Counted from the stretch's first letter, positions 1 to 12,855 are shown. The stretch: DNA of 64,000 bases from Leptothrix sp. (in: b-proteobacteria) (GCA_013822685.1 PNKV01000012.1:79836-143835); one strand, 5' to 3'. Made by a program: numbers and translations. The notes: generated from the sequence alone by a model not told the origin.

Positions 1-556
1 TCAGGTAGTCGACGATGCGCCGGGGCGGCACACCAAACTTGGCCAGCACGCCGGCCTCGTCCAGCGTCTCGTTGCTCATGGTGTTGACCAAGGTGACGCG
101 CTCGTTCACCAATTGCGCCAGGTCCTTGTCGCCGGTGGACACGACCACCTTGTAGCCCGCTTCGGCCGCGACCACGCAAAGGGTTCCGATCGCATCATCG
201 GCCTCAATGCCAGGCACTTCCAGCACGGGCCAGCCGAGCAGCTTGACCACGTCGTGGATCGGGGCGACCTGAGCCGCCAGGTCTTCGGGCATGGAGGGGC
301 GGTGCGCCTTGTAGTCGGCGTACCACTCGTCACGGAAGGTGGGGCCCTTGGCGTCGAACACGCAGACCGCGTGGCTGGAGGCCACCTGCTTGCGCAGCAA
401 GCGCAGCATGTTGACCATGCCATGCAAGGCGCCCGTGGGCTCGCCCTGCGGCCCGCGCAGGTCGGGCATGGCATGGAAGGCACGGTACAGGTAGCTGGAG
501 CCGTCTACCAACAGCAGCGTTGGCAGGGCATCGGGAGAAGAGGCCAGATCGTTCAT
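1..556 (-). CDS. polA: DNA polymerase I, N-terminal part (cut by window edge)
   Basis: The first 185 codons of DNA polymerase I, which fills gaps and removes primers in replication and repair. The visible part is the 5'-3' exonuclease (FEN-like) domain: LLLVDGSSYLYRAFHA near residue 14 carries the first metal-binding Asp, then VFDAKGPTFR, EADDAIGTL and STGDKDLAQLV, the usual acidic clusters. The gene runs off the left edge, so the 3'-5' exonuclease and polymerase domains are not seen. The ATG at 556 is chosen; an in-frame ATG at 565 would add three residues. Neither has a strong Shine-Dalgarno. It follows the outer-membrane protein gene on the same strand, with a hairpin between them. Confidence 0.95.
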   Translation of the reverse strand, partial: MNDLASSPDALPTLLLVDGSSYLYRAFHAMPDLRGPQGEPTGALHGMVNMLRLLRKQVASSHAVCVFDAKGPTFRDEWYADYKAHRPSMPEDLAAQVAPIHDVVKLLGWPVLEVPGIEADDAIGTLCVVAAEAGYKVVVSTGDKDLAQLVNERVTLVNTMSNETLDEAGVLAKFGVPPRRIVDYL

Positions 557-569
557 GGCCCGCATTGTG

Positions 570-589
570 AGGCCTGCTGGCGCAGGCCT
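570..589 (-). terminator. Hairpin between the outer-membrane protein gene and polA
   Basis: A perfect 8-bp inverted repeat (aggcctgc / gcaggcct) with a 4-base loop sits just after the stop codon of the beta-barrel gene. The downstream T-run is poor, so it may be a weak or Rho-assisted terminator. It ends five bases before the alternative polA start. Confidence 0.4.
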
Positions 590-595
590 TATGGA

Positions 596-1201
596 TCAGA
601 ATTCGGCTTGGATGCCACCAGCCAACAAGTGACGGCTCCGGTTGCCTGCGCCGCTGACGCTGATGAAATCGTAGCCTGTCACCATGCGCATGTTGCGGTT
701 GAAGGGGATGGACAAGCCCAGGCCCACGTAGGCTCCGGTAGTTTGGTCCGTATCGTAGCTGCCCACGCCCTGGGAGTTGATGTAGTCACTGCGATTGCGG
801 GTCCGTGCCACGCCAAGACGAATGTGGCTGGTCATGGTCTCGAACATTTCAATGTTCCAGTTCATGCCGAAGGTGATCGCCCGGGCGCTGTTGCGCACCT
901 TGGTGTTGCCGGGGTTAGGCAGTGCACCGTTGTTGGCACCAAAGTAGAAGTAGTTGATCTCAGCCGCGACATTGGGAGTCACGTTCCAGCCCGCATAGGC
1001 CTTGCCGCCCCCGGACACGCGATCGCAGGTGGTTTGCCCGTAGCAGTTCTGCGAATTGGGAGCCAGGCCAATCGTGGCGCCAGCGTAAGCACTGAATGGG
1101 CTTGCATGCGCCACCGAACCGGCCAGCACGCTGGACAAAACGGCCGCAGCCAGGGACAGTCGTTTGAACGACAATGAATTGCACAGTGCTGGGGTACGCA
1201 T
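596..1201 (-). CDS. Outer-membrane beta-barrel protein, small porin-like
   Basis: A protein of about 201 residues with an N-terminal signal peptide (hydrophobic LSLAAAVLSSVLAGSVAHA, cleavage after AHA). The rest is alternating-residue beta-strand sequence rich in Gly, Asn, Tyr and Phe. It ends in Phe, the C-terminal aromatic signature recognised by the BAM complex. Size and pattern suit an 8-stranded OmpA/OmpW-like barrel. One Cys pair near the mature N-terminus (NCYGQTTC) could form a disulfide. The ATG at 1201 is used; a TTG at 1210 lies closer to the AGAGGAG ribosome site and would add MII. It is divergent from thrB. The specific family is not recognised and the ligand is unknown. Confidence 0.8.
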   Translation of the reverse strand: MRTPALCNSLSFKRLSLAAAVLSSVLAGSVAHASPFSAYAGATIGLAPNSQNCYGQTTCDRVSGGGKAYAGWNVTPNVAAEINYFYFGANNGALPNPGNTKVRNSARAITFGMNWNIEMFETMTSHIRLGVARTRNRSDYINSQGVGSYDTDQTTGAYVGLGLSIPFNRNMRMVTGYDFISVSGAGNRSRHLLAGGIQAEF

Positions 1202-1406
1202 GATGATCAACCGGCTCCTCTTGGGGAATTAGCGAGCCCCGCCAACCTTTGGGGGGCCTGATTTCAGAACTGTGAGCAGTCTGCCACAGCGACTCCTACA
1301 ATCACACGTTCCGCGTGCCCCGAACGTTGAGGGTTTTCTCCTACGTCCGAGGGCTTTCCCGAGCGGTTGTCTTGCAACCCGCCGCCTTTGCTGCCCGACC
1401 TGTCTC

Positions 1407-2393
1407 ATGGCCGTTTTCACTGAAGTGTTCCCGCTTGAAGCCTCCGGCCTGATCTCGGCCTTGGGATTGGGCACCTTGCAATCGCTGCAAGGCGCCACCT
1501 CGGGCATCGAGAACACCAATTATTTCGTTGGCACAGACCAAGGCGACTACGTGCTCACCTTGTTCGAGCGGCTGAGCTTTGAACAACTGCCGTTCTACCT
1601 GGAGCTGATGCGCCATCTGGCCGAGCACGGCATCCCGGTGCCGGCACCGCAGGCCAACGAAAAAGGCGAGATCCTGCACACGCTCAAAGGCAAGCCGGCC
1701 GCCGTGGTCACCCGCCTGAAAGGCCGCAACCAACTGGCGCCCCAGACGGCAGATTGCGCCCAAGTGGGGGCCATGCTGGCCCGCATGCACCTGGCGGGGC
1801 AAGACTACCCCCAGCACCAGCCCAATCTGCGCGGCCTGGCGTGGTGGGCAGAGACGATCCCCGTGATCGTGCCCCACCTGGACGCGGCCCAGCGCGCATT
1901 GATCGAGTCTGAGCTGGCCTACCAGCAAGCGCTGGCCGCTTCACCTGCATACCAAGGCTTGCCCCAAGGCGCCATCCACGCTGATCTGTTCCGCGACAAC
2001 GTCATGTTCGATGGCCCCATGCTGTCGGGCTTTTTCGATTTCTATTTCGCGGGTTGTGACACCTACGACTTCGACATTGCCGTGTGCCTGAACGACTGGT
2101 GCATCGACCTGGCCACCGGTCAGCTTGACCCGGCGCGGGCTCAAGCCTTCGTGGCCGCCTACGACGAACAACGCACACTCACCGACGATGAATTGGCCTT
2201 GCTGCCCGCCTTGTTGCGGGCCGCCGCCTTGCGATTCTGGACCTCCCGCCTGTGGGATTTTCACCTGCCCCGGGATGCCGCCATGCTGCAAGCGCACGAC
2301 CCCACGCACTTCGAGCGGGTGCTGACCCAGCGCCGGCAAGCGCCCTGGCAGTACCAGCGTCCTTCGTCCCTCACCGGAACCCCTGCCGCATGA
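1407..2393 (+). CDS. thrB: Homoserine kinase (APH-fold type)
   Basis: Phosphorylates L-homoserine with ATP in threonine biosynthesis. This is the 'ThrB type II' form with the aminoglycoside-phosphotransferase fold, usual in pseudomonads and Burkholderiales, not the GHMP form of enterics. The 328 residues show the nucleotide-binding N-lobe (NTNYFVGTDQGDYVLTLFE), the catalytic loop GAIHADLFRDNVMF with Asp and Asn, and the metal-binding GFFDFYFAG. The open frame extends upstream to 1272, but ATG 1407 starts the conserved MAVFTEV N-terminus. Its stop overlaps the next gene's start (ATGA), so the two are translationally coupled. Confidence 0.93.
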   Translation: MAVFTEVFPLEASGLISALGLGTLQSLQGATSGIENTNYFVGTDQGDYVLTLFERLSFEQLPFYLELMRHLAEHGIPVPAPQANEKGEILHTLKGKPAAVVTRLKGRNQLAPQTADCAQVGAMLARMHLAGQDYPQHQPNLRGLAWWAETIPVIVPHLDAAQRALIESELAYQQALAASPAYQGLPQGAIHADLFRDNVMFDGPMLSGFFDFYFAGCDTYDFDIAVCLNDWCIDLATGQLDPARAQAFVAAYDEQRTLTDDELALLPALLRAAALRFWTSRLWDFHLPRDAAMLQAHDPTHFERVLTQRRQAPWQYQRPSSLTGTPAA

Positions 2394-3208
2394 AACTGCG
2401 CATCATGCCCGCCCGCATGGGCCTGACCTGGATGGGCCACGGCCTGCGGGCCTGCGTTCGCCAACCCCTGGGCTTCATCGGCTTGTGGGGATTGATCGTG
2501 TGCGCGGCCATCATCACCTGCGAAATCCTGGCGCAAATTGGGCTGGCGGCCCTGGGCCCTTTGCTCATCGTGTCCCTGATGCCCGCGGTTTGGATGGGGT
2601 TCATGCTGGCCAGCCGACGGGTGCTGACCGAGCAACGCGTCACGCCCGGCGTCTTTCTGGAACCATGGCGCGGGCAACCATCCCAGATTAAGTGGATGTG
2701 GGCCAAGCTGGGTGGCGCCTACCTGCTGGCCACCCTGCTGGTCATGGTGCTGGCCGATGCCTTCGGGCCGGGCTCCGACACGCTGGCCAAAGCCATGAAA
2801 ACGGCCAAGGAAACCTCCGACCTCATCGGCAACCCCGACGTGCAGTCCGCGATGCTGTGGCAGTTCATGCTCACCATCCCGGTGTCGCTGATCTTCTGGC
2901 ACACGCCCGCCCTGACCTACTGGGCCAAGCTGTCCTTGGGCAAGGCCTTGTTCTTCAGCGCCGTGGCGTCGTGGCGCAACCTGGGCGCCTTCATGCTGTT
3001 CGGGCTGGGGTGGATGGGCCTGGCCGTGGCCTTGGTGCTGCTCAATGGCGTGTTGGCCGCCATCCTGAACGAGCCCATGCTGGTCAATGTGCTGCTCACC
3101 ATGGGCGCCATGTGGATGGCGTCGGCGTTCTACGCTTCGCTGTACTTCTCGGTGGTTGACTGCTTCGAGCCCGACGAGGCATTTGGCTCGTCATCGACCG
3201 CAGCGTAA
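2390..3208 (+). CDS. BPSS1780-family inner-membrane protein
   Basis: A 272-residue polytopic membrane protein with about six hydrophobic segments (near residues 28-50, 55-75, 105-125, 160-180, 195-225, 235-258) and a short acidic C-tail. It matches the pattern of the BPSS1780 family of uncharacterised Burkholderiales membrane proteins: a basic N-terminus, then a Pro-Leu-Gly-rich first helix and the LASRRVL turn. It overlaps the thrB stop by four bases, so it is probably made from the same mRNA. It ends six bases from the convergent oxyR. Function unknown. Confidence 0.8.
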   Translation: MKLRIMPARMGLTWMGHGLRACVRQPLGFIGLWGLIVCAAIITCEILAQIGLAALGPLLIVSLMPAVWMGFMLASRRVLTEQRVTPGVFLEPWRGQPSQIKWMWAKLGGAYLLATLLVMVLADAFGPGSDTLAKAMKTAKETSDLIGNPDVQSAMLWQFMLTIPVSLIFWHTPALTYWAKLSLGKALFFSAVASWRNLGAFMLFGLGWMGLAVALVLLNGVLAAILNEPMLVNVLLTMGAMWMASAFYASLYFSVVDCFEPDEAFGSSSTAA

Positions 3209-3214
3209 GGCGCC

Positions 3215-4138
3215 TCAGGCCGTCAGGCGCTCGACGCCTTCCAGCGGACAGGCGTACACCGCATTGCGCAGTGCCGCGATGGCTTCATAGCGCGTAAAAC
3301 TGCGCCGCCACACCAGCACCACGCGGCGCTTGGGCACCGGCTCGTCAAAGGGGATGAAGGCCAGGTGCGGGTGGGGCTCTTCAGGCACCGACAGCCTGGG
3401 CACCACGGTCACGCCCATGCCGGCCGCCACCATGTGCTTGATGGTCTCGAGGGACGAGCCTTCAAAGCTCTTGCGGATGCCTTCCGCGTCGCTGGAAAAG
3501 CGTGCGAACTCGGGGCAGACATCCAGCACGTGGTCGCGGAAGCAATGGCCCGTGCCCAACAACAGCATGGTCTCGCGCTTGAGCTCTTCCGCGCTGATCT
3601 GCTGGCGCTTTGCCAAGGCGTGGGTCTTGGGCACGGCCACCAGAAATGGCTCGTCATACAGCGGCGCCACGGCCAGGCCCGCATCGGGGAAAGGCTCGGC
3701 CAGGATGGCGCAATCGAGCTCGCCCGCCCGCAGCATCTCCAGCAGCTTGACGGTGAAGTTCTCCTGCAGCATCAAGGGCATCTGCGGCACGCTGGTGATG
3801 ATGTTGCGCACCAGGTCAGGCAGCAGATAGGGCCCAATGGTGTAGATGACGCCCAGGCGCAGCGGGCCGCCCAGCGGGTCTTTGCCACGCTTGGCGATCT
3901 CCTTGATGGACTGCGCTTGCTCCAGCACCGATTGGGCCTGGCGAACGATTTCTTCGCCCAAAGGCGTGACGCTGATCTCGGCGCTGCCACGCTCGAACAG
4001 TTTCACGTCCAGTTCGTCTTCCAGCTTCTTGACGGCGACGGACAGCGTCGGCTGGGACACAAAGCAAGCCTCGGCGGCCCGGCCAAAGTGGCGCTCGCGG
4101 GCCACGGCAACGATGTAGCGGAGTTCAGTCAGGGTCAT
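3215..4138 (-). CDS. oxyR: Peroxide-sensing LysR-type regulator OxyR
   Basis: A 307-residue LysR-type activator. The N-terminal winged helix-turn-helix spans about residues 1-60 (FGRAAEACFVSQPTLSVAVK). The effector domain has the peroxide-sensing pair at Cys199 and Cys208 (GTGHCFRDHVLDVC), the same numbering as E. coli OxyR; these form a disulfide on oxidation. It would activate catalase, peroxidase and similar genes. The frame is open upstream to 4222, but ATG 4138 begins the conserved MTLTELRYIV. It lies 37 bases downstream of recG on the same strand, a neighbourhood common in Burkholderiales. Confidence 0.96.
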   Translation of the reverse strand: MTLTELRYIVAVARERHFGRAAEACFVSQPTLSVAVKKLEDELDVKLFERGSAEISVTPLGEEIVRQAQSVLEQAQSIKEIAKRGKDPLGGPLRLGVIYTIGPYLLPDLVRNIITSVPQMPLMLQENFTVKLLEMLRAGELDCAILAEPFPDAGLAVAPLYDEPFLVAVPKTHALAKRQQISAEELKRETMLLLGTGHCFRDHVLDVCPEFARFSSDAEGIRKSFEGSSLETIKHMVAAGMGVTVVPRLSVPEEPHPHLAFIPFDEPVPKRRVVLVWRRSFTRYEAIAALRNAVYACPLEGVERLTA

Positions 4139-4175
4139 GGTGAGGCTGATTGTCGGTGATTTGAGGATCGGTCGA

Positions 4176-6281
4176 TCAGGCCTTGAGGTATTCGGCTTTG
4201 TGGCCCAGCCAGCGCTGCACATGCCGCTGCGCGATGTGCGGGTGATCGCGCAACAGCATCTGGGCGCTTTCGCGGGCGCGCTCGATCAGCGGCTGGTCTT
4301 CACCCAGATCGGCAAAACGCAGCAGGGCCGCTCCGGATTGGCGCGCGCCCATGAACTCGCCCGGCCCACGAATATCAAGATCACGGCGCGCGATTTCGAA
4401 GCCATCGTTGGTTTCGACCATCGCCTTCAAGCGCGCCTTGCCCGAGTCTGACAAGGGCGACGAGTACAACAGCACGCAGACGCTGGCCACCGCACCCCGG
4501 CCCACCCGACCGCGCAACTGGTGCAACTGGCTCAGGCCAAAACGCTCGGCGTGCTCGATGACCATGAGGCTGGCGTTGGGCACGTCCACGCCCACCTCGA
4601 TCACCGTGGTGGCCACCAGCACCGACAACTCGCCCTTCGAAAAACGGGCCATCACCTCGGCTTTCTCGGCCGTGGGCAACCGCCCATGCAGCAGGCCGAC
4701 GGCGCGCCCGGCCAAAGCGTCTGACAACTCCTGGTGTGTCTGCGTGACGTTGCTCAAATCCAGCGGCGGGCGTTGCTTGCTGTTGCGCCCCGCCGCCTGG
4801 TCCGCGGCCTGGTCCGACTCTTGGGTCTCGTCAATGAGCGGGCAGACCCAGTAGACCTGGCTGCCCTTGGCCGCCTCGTCGCGGATGCGCTCGATGACCT
4901 CGTCGCGGCGCGAATCGGCGAACACCTTGGTCACGATGGGTGTTCGGCCGGGCGGCAACTCGTCGATGGTGCTGACCTCCAGGTCGGCCAGGTAAGTCAT
5001 GGCCAGGGTGCGTGGGATGGGGGTGGCACTCATCATCAACAGGTGGGGCTCCAGGTCGGCGCCTTTGAGCTTGCCGCGCAGCTGCAGCCGCTGGGCCACG
5101 CCAAAGCGGTGCTGTTCGTCGATCAAGGCCAGGCCCAGCCGCGCGAACTCAACCTGGTCCTGGATCACGGCGTGCGTGCCCACTACCAGTTGCGCTTCAC
5201 CCGAAGCCACCATGGCCATTTGCTCGCGTTTGGCCTTGGCTTTCAAGCTGCCGGTGAGCCAGGCCACTTTGATGCCCAGGGGCTCCAGCCAGCCCACCAG
5301 CTTGCGGAAATGCTGCTCGGCCAGAATTTCCGTGGGCGCCATCAAGGCGCATTGCCAGCCGGCGTCCATGGCCACGGCGGCGGCGAGGGCTGCCACCACC
5401 GTCTTGCCTGAGCCCACATCGCCTTGCAAAAGTCGGTGCATGGGCTGGGGACGCGCCAGGTCCTGCGCGATTTCATCGCCCACCCGGCGTTGGGCGGGCG
5501 TGAGTTGAAAAGGCAGCACGCTCAACAGGCGCTCATGCAGGCCACCCGCCTTGGAAGGCAAGGCGGGGGCCTTGAGGTGCGCACGCTCTTGCCTGGCCTG
5601 CAATTGCGAGAGTTGCTGGGCCAGCAGTTCCTCGTACTTCAGCCGCATCCAAGCCGGGTGGCTGTGGTCTTCCAAGGTGGCCAGCGGCACGTCGGGGCTG
5701 GGATGGTGCAGAAAGTTCAGCGCCTGGCGCAAGCTGGGCCAGGTGGCCGGCACCACGCCGGGCGGCAGGATTTCATCCAGGTGGGCGCGCTCCAAACCCG
5801 AGGCCACGGCCTTGCGCAGGTAGGTCTGGGGCAAGCCGGCAGTGGTGGGGTAGACCGGCGTGAGTGCCTCGGCCAGTGGCGTGTCGGCAGACACCACCTT
5901 GACCGCCGGGTGCATCATCTCTCGGCCAAAAAAGCCATGCCGCACCTCGCCCCGCACACGCAAGCGCACGCCCGGCGCCCAGGCCTTTTGCTGCGTGGCA
6001 TAAAAATTCAGAAAGCGCAGTTGCACCTCGCCAGTGCCATCGTCCAGCTTGATCAGCAGTTGCCGCCGAGCGCGCATCTCGATGCGGTTGTCACGCACGA
6101 CCCCTTCCACCTGCACGGTATCGCCATCGCGGGCATCGCGCAGCAAGGTCAAGCGGGTCTCGTCCTCGTACCGCAATGGCAAGTGCAAGGCCAGGTCGAT
6201 GTCGCGCACCAGGCCCAGCTTGTCCATGGCCTTGGCGGGCGCCGACTTCGGGGGGCTGGGGTTGGGCTTGGGGGCCGGCAC
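4176..6281 (-). CDS. recG: ATP-dependent DNA helicase RecG
   Basis: Remodels stalled replication forks and branched recombination intermediates. About 701 residues: an OB-fold wedge domain (near 60-150), then the SF2 helicase core with Walker A GDVGSGKTV, motif II as DEQH, SATPIPRT, and motif VI QLRGRVGRG. The helical-hairpin/TRG-like C-terminus is complete. The frame is open to a TTG at 6410. I chose GTG 6281 because homologues carry only a short Pro-rich leader before the conserved LGLVRDIDLALHLPLRYE; ATG 6227 is the other option. It is divergent from queA and followed by oxyR. Confidence 0.93.
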   Translation of the reverse strand: MPAPKPNPSPPKSAPAKAMDKLGLVRDIDLALHLPLRYEDETRLTLLRDARDGDTVQVEGVVRDNRIEMRARRQLLIKLDDGTGEVQLRFLNFYATQQKAWAPGVRLRVRGEVRHGFFGREMMHPAVKVVSADTPLAEALTPVYPTTAGLPQTYLRKAVASGLERAHLDEILPPGVVPATWPSLRQALNFLHHPSPDVPLATLEDHSHPAWMRLKYEELLAQQLSQLQARQERAHLKAPALPSKAGGLHERLLSVLPFQLTPAQRRVGDEIAQDLARPQPMHRLLQGDVGSGKTVVAALAAAVAMDAGWQCALMAPTEILAEQHFRKLVGWLEPLGIKVAWLTGSLKAKAKREQMAMVASGEAQLVVGTHAVIQDQVEFARLGLALIDEQHRFGVAQRLQLRGKLKGADLEPHLLMMSATPIPRTLAMTYLADLEVSTIDELPPGRTPIVTKVFADSRRDEVIERIRDEAAKGSQVYWVCPLIDETQESDQAADQAAGRNSKQRPPLDLSNVTQTHQELSDALAGRAVGLLHGRLPTAEKAEVMARFSKGELSVLVATTVIEVGVDVPNASLMVIEHAERFGLSQLHQLRGRVGRGAVASVCVLLYSSPLSDSGKARLKAMVETNDGFEIARRDLDIRGPGEFMGARQSGAALLRFADLGEDQPLIERARESAQMLLRDHPHIAQRHVQRWLGHKAEYLKA

Positions 6282-6459
6282 GGAGGGCTTGTCAAGGGTG
6301 GATGAACACCGGATTGTGCAATGCGCTTGCACATCAGCCGTGAAAGGCTTCACCCCCCCCCGCAACAGGTGGTGATTAACGCCAATTGACTTGTCTGAAC
6401 TCACCGACAATCATGCCTTCCTTGGCACGGGGCTCGTCAGCCCCTCAATGGCAGCAGTC

Positions 6460-7503
6460 ATGACCCGCAGTTACTCTCTTGGCGATTTTGATTTTGAGCT
6501 TCCGCCCGAACTGATCGCCCAACATCCGGCTGCCGAGCGCAGTGCCTCGCGCCTGCTGGATGGCCGAAGCCCCACCCCCGTCGACCGCATTTTTCGCGAT
6601 CTGCCATCGCAGTTGAACCCGGGCGACCTGCTGGTGTTCAACAACACCCGCGTGATCAAAGCCCGCCTGCATGGCCTGAAAAGCAGCGGTGGCACGGTGG
6701 AGGCCCTGGTAGAGCGCATACTGCCCGACCAGGAGGTGCTGGCCCACATGCGCGCCAGCAAATCACCCAAGCCAGGCAGTGTGGTTCGCTTTGCCGATGC
6801 CTTTGAGGCCACCGTGCTCGGCCGGGGCGGCCCCGATGATGGTCTGTTCCACCTGCGCTTTGACGGTGATCCCTTGACGCTGCTGGAACAGCACGGGCAC
6901 GTGCCATTGCCCCCCTACATCACCCACGCTGATTCGAGTGACGACGTCAAACGCTACCAGACCGTGTTCGCGGCGCGGCCCGGCGCTGTAGCAGCCCCCA
7001 CCGCCGCACTGCATTTTGACGAGGCCCTGCTGGCCGCACTGACCCAACGCGGCGTGCAGACCGCCGAGGTGACTTTGCACGTGGGCGCGGGCACCTTCCA
7101 GCCCGTGCGCACCGAGAACCTGTCCGAGCACAAGATGCACAGCGAGTGGTTCGAAGTGAGCCAGCCCACCGTGGACGCCATTGCCCGCACCAAGGCCCAG
7201 GGTGGCCGCGTGGTGGCCGTGGGCACCACCACCTTGCGCGCGCTGGAGTCGGCCGCCCTTTTCTGTGCGCCCGGCCAGATCCTGAAAGCAGGCAGCCGCG
7301 ACACCGCCATCTTCATCACGCCGGGGTTCGAGTTCAAGGTGGTGGATGTGCTGGTCACCAATTTCCACCTGCCCAAGAGCACGCTGATGATGCTGGTCAG
7401 CGCCTTCGCGGGGTACGAGCACATCCGCGCGCTGTACCGGCACGCCATCGAGCACCAATATCGATTTTTCAGCTACGGGGATGCGATGCTGATTCAAAGA
7501 TAG
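6460..7503 (+). CDS. queA: S-adenosylmethionine:tRNA ribosyltransferase-isomerase
   Basis: Transfers and isomerises the ribosyl part of SAM onto preQ1 at tRNA position 34, giving epoxyqueuosine. The 347-residue protein starts with the typical [18 protein letters not shown] and contains [13 protein letters not shown], the conserved [11 protein letters not shown] and a C-terminal DAMLI. Start ATG 6460 is preferred over the open frame back to 6391. Its pathway partner tgt lies 2.4 kb downstream on the same strand, separated by a sensor kinase gene. It is divergent from recG. Confidence 0.96.
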   Translation: MTRSYSLGDFDFELPPELIAQHPAAERSASRLLDGRSPTPVDRIFRDLPSQLNPGDLLVFNNTRVIKARLHGLKSSGGTVEALVERILPDQEVLAHMRASKSPKPGSVVRFADAFEATVLGRGGPDDGLFHLRFDGDPLTLLEQHGHVPLPPYITHADSSDDVKRYQTVFAARPGAVAAPTAALHFDEALLAALTQRGVQTAEVTLHVGAGTFQPVRTENLSEHKMHSEWFEVSQPTVDAIARTKAQGGRVVAVGTTTLRALESAALFCAPGQILKAGSRDTAIFITPGFEFKVVDVLVTNFHLPKSTLMMLVSAFAGYEHIRALYRHAIEHQYRFFSYGDAMLIQR

Positions 7504-7528
7504 AGTGCGCGTCAAACAAGTAATTCAA

Positions 7529-7534
7529 TATAAA
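7529..7534 (+). promoter_or_regulatory. Possible -10 element placing transcription start at the kinase ATG
   Basis: TATAAA at 7529-7534 ends five bases before the kinase start codon at 7540, in an AT-rich patch. No Shine-Dalgarno precedes that ATG. If this is a real -10 hexamer, the transcript would start at or next to the ATG (leaderless mRNA). No convincing -35 is visible. Confidence 0.3.
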
Positions 7535-7539
7535 AAATC

Positions 7540-11070
<3,531 letters not shown>

Positions 11071-11071
<1 letters not shown>

Positions 11072-11114
11072 CCGCTCCCGCGGGTGCAGCGCTTGCGCGT
11101 CACTGCACAGCGGC
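11071..11114. terminator. Possible interrupted hairpin between convergent tgt and EEP genes
   Basis: Nested inverted repeats gccgct(11071-11076)/agcggc(11109-11114) and gtgcag(11084-11089)/ctgcac(11103-11108) could fold between the two convergent genes. The outer arm has an unpaired 7-base bulge and there is no T-run, so termination activity is uncertain. Confidence 0.25.
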
Positions 11115-11116
11115 GC

Positions 11117-12151
11117 TCAGTGGCGCACCAGCAGCAAGTCGGCAATGACCGGCCGGTGCTGCGAGGCCACCTTGCCGCCCACGAACGCATCACTCACGCC
11201 AATCTCACCACTGACCAGGACATGGTCAATGCGCAAAAACGAAATCCCGGGCCACAGTGAATGCCCATGGGTATAACCATAGCCCAGACCTGCAGAGGCA
11301 AACGCATCCCGCAATCCCGTGTCCAGCAGGTCTTGCACCACGTTGGAGTTCTCAGGGGCATTGAGGTCACCGGCCACAACGCGGGGACGCTTCATGTCCA
11401 GCAGTTGTTCGGCCAAGGCCCCGGACTGGGTCAGGCGCTTGTTCATGTTGTCGCGCCAGGCGCCCAGGCCTTTGACGCCCTTTTTGCGGGCTGCGTTCAA
11501 ACCATAACGCGGCGTCACGAAGTGAACGGTGACCAGGTCAAACTCGGTCCCATTGGCCGAGACGACACAGTGCACATAGGTGTGATTCTGCCCGTCGTAA
11601 GGAATGAAGCCAGGCTTGCACGCCTTCAAGGGAAAGCGGCTGGCCACGATGTACTGGCCAAACGCGTAGATCTCTCTTTGGCCGAAAATGGTCTTGCGCG
11701 CATCGAGCGAAACAAAATGCTCGTCCATGAGCTGGCCGGCATCCTGCATGACGATCACATCGGGGTCGTGCTGCAACACCTCCATGGACACCTCGGCCAG
11801 GCCATGGGGTCGCTGCACCGCAAGGTAGGACTTGACGTTGTAGGTCATCAGCCGCACGCGCCGGTAGCCCTCGTCGGCATGCCCGAACGCCGGCCGCATC
11901 AACACGATCAGGACCACCAGCAGGGTGCTCAGGGCCAGCAGGCGCCAGCGCCAACCCAGGCTGAACGACCAGATGGCGGCGACCAATGCCGGCAGCAGGT
12001 ACACCGGGTAAGGAACGTACAGCAACAAGGCCAGGGCGGCGTGGCTTTCGGGGTCATTGGCCAGACACAGCCACACCACCGCTACACCCAAGGCCACGCC
12101 TACTACCGCAGCCCGCGCGCCCCACTGCCACCAAATCCTCACCCGCTGCAT
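11117..12151 (-). CDS. Membrane-anchored endonuclease/exonuclease/phosphatase-family hydrolase
   Basis: 344 residues. The N-terminus has about three hydrophobic segments (near 10-30, 40-62, 68-88). A DNase I-like EEP domain follows: MTYNVKSYL, the metal-binding GDLNAPENS, and C-terminal RIDHVLVSG and SQHRPVIADL with the catalytic Asp-His pair. The fold covers nucleases and phospholipid or sugar phosphatases, so the substrate cannot be fixed; the topology puts the catalytic domain outside the cytoplasmic membrane. ATG 12151 is chosen; the longer open frame to 12322 overlaps the CPBP gene. It is last in a seven-gene leftward array containing lysophospholipid-transporter-like genes, so a lipid substrate is possible (inference). 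Confidence 0.8.
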   Translation of the reverse strand: MQRVRIWWQWGARAAVVGVALGVAVVWLCLANDPESHAALALLLYVPYPVYLLPALVAAIWSFSLGWRWRLLALSTLLVVLIVLMRPAFGHADEGYRRVRLMTYNVKSYLAVQRPHGLAEVSMEVLQHDPDVIVMQDAGQLMDEHFVSLDARKTIFGQREIYAFGQYIVASRFPLKACKPGFIPYDGQNHTYVHCVVSANGTEFDLVTVHFVTPRYGLNAARKKGVKGLGAWRDNMNKRLTQSGALAEQLLDMKRPRVVAGDLNAPENSNVVQDLLDTGLRDAFASAGLGYGYTHGHSLWPGISFLRIDHVLVSGEIGVSDAFVGGKVASQHRPVIADLLLVRH

Positions 12152-12174
12152 GCCACCCGTCCTCGTCGACCTGG

Positions 12175-12855
12175 TCACCAGAACTGCCAGTTGCCATAGA
12201 GCACCACCCACACACCCAGCACACCATTGGTGACGGCATGGGCCAGGATGGGCGACCACAAGGAGCCGGTTCGCTTGTACAGCCAGGCGTAGGCCAGGCC
12301 CGCCAGGATGGCCGCCAGCCACTGGGTGTGCGCCAACATGAACACCAAGGTGGACAAGGCCACCGCCTTCAAGGTGACGGCGCGCGGGTCCACCTTTTCA
12401 AAATCGGGGTTGTCCACCCAACGCATCAGGAATGAGCGCCAGAACAGCTCTTCCATGATCGGGACCATCAGGGCCGCGCCGATCCAACGCACCGCCACCA
12501 GACCCCATTCGATGCGGCCCTCGCTGTCTACCGGGCGGAAACTGGCCGTGGCCTCGCCCAACATCATCCAGGGCTGGGCCAGATTGACCCACAGCGCGAA
12601 CACCACGACACCGACGACCACGGCCAGCACCAGCTCCTTGGCCGCGGGCAAGGAGCCCCGCGCCAGCTCCTGGTAATCACGCCAGAAGAACGCCAAGCTG
12701 CCGCTGACCACCAGCACACACAGGCCATAGACCCAGCGAGGATCGATGCCCCAGCTGCCATCGGCGGGCACCTGGCCGCGCAGGGCCAGCATCACCATGA
12801 ACAACACAAACGGCACCACACGGGCCATAACCGAGCGCGACAAGAAGCTTCCCAT
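12175..12855 (-). CDS. CPBP-family intramembrane metalloprotease (CAAX protease-related)
   Basis: 226 residues, about six membrane helices. Active-site motifs of the CPBP (CAAX and bacteriocin-processing) family are present: EELFWRSFL near residue 145 (Glu-Glu-x-x-x-Arg), a His in MLAHTQW and the final HAVTN. The subgroup resembles the 'CAAX prenyl protease-related protein' found near exosortase genes, but no exosortase is in this window. The frame is open much further upstream (to 13515), where it only shadows the MFS gene; ATG 12855 gives a normal hydrophobic N-terminus. It lies 26 bases after the MFS gene and 23 before the EEP gene. Confidence 0.82.
   Translation of the reverse strand: MGSFLSRSVMARVVPFVLFMVMLALRGQVPADGSWGIDPRWVYGLCVLVVSGSLAFFWRDYQELARGSLPAAKELVLAVVVGVVVFALWVNLAQPWMMLGEATASFRPVDSEGRIEWGLVAVRWIGAALMVPIMEELFWRSFLMRWVDNPDFEKVDPRAVTLKAVALSTLVFMLAHTQWLAAILAGLAYAWLYKRTGSLWSPILAHAVTNGVLGVWVVLYGNWQFW

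Noticed and set aside
113..1177. 354-codon open frame antisense to the outer-membrane protein gene and polA
   Set aside because: His/Gly/Gln-rich composition typical of a shadow frame in GC-rich DNA, with no known motif. The opposite strand has a clear signal peptide and beta barrel.
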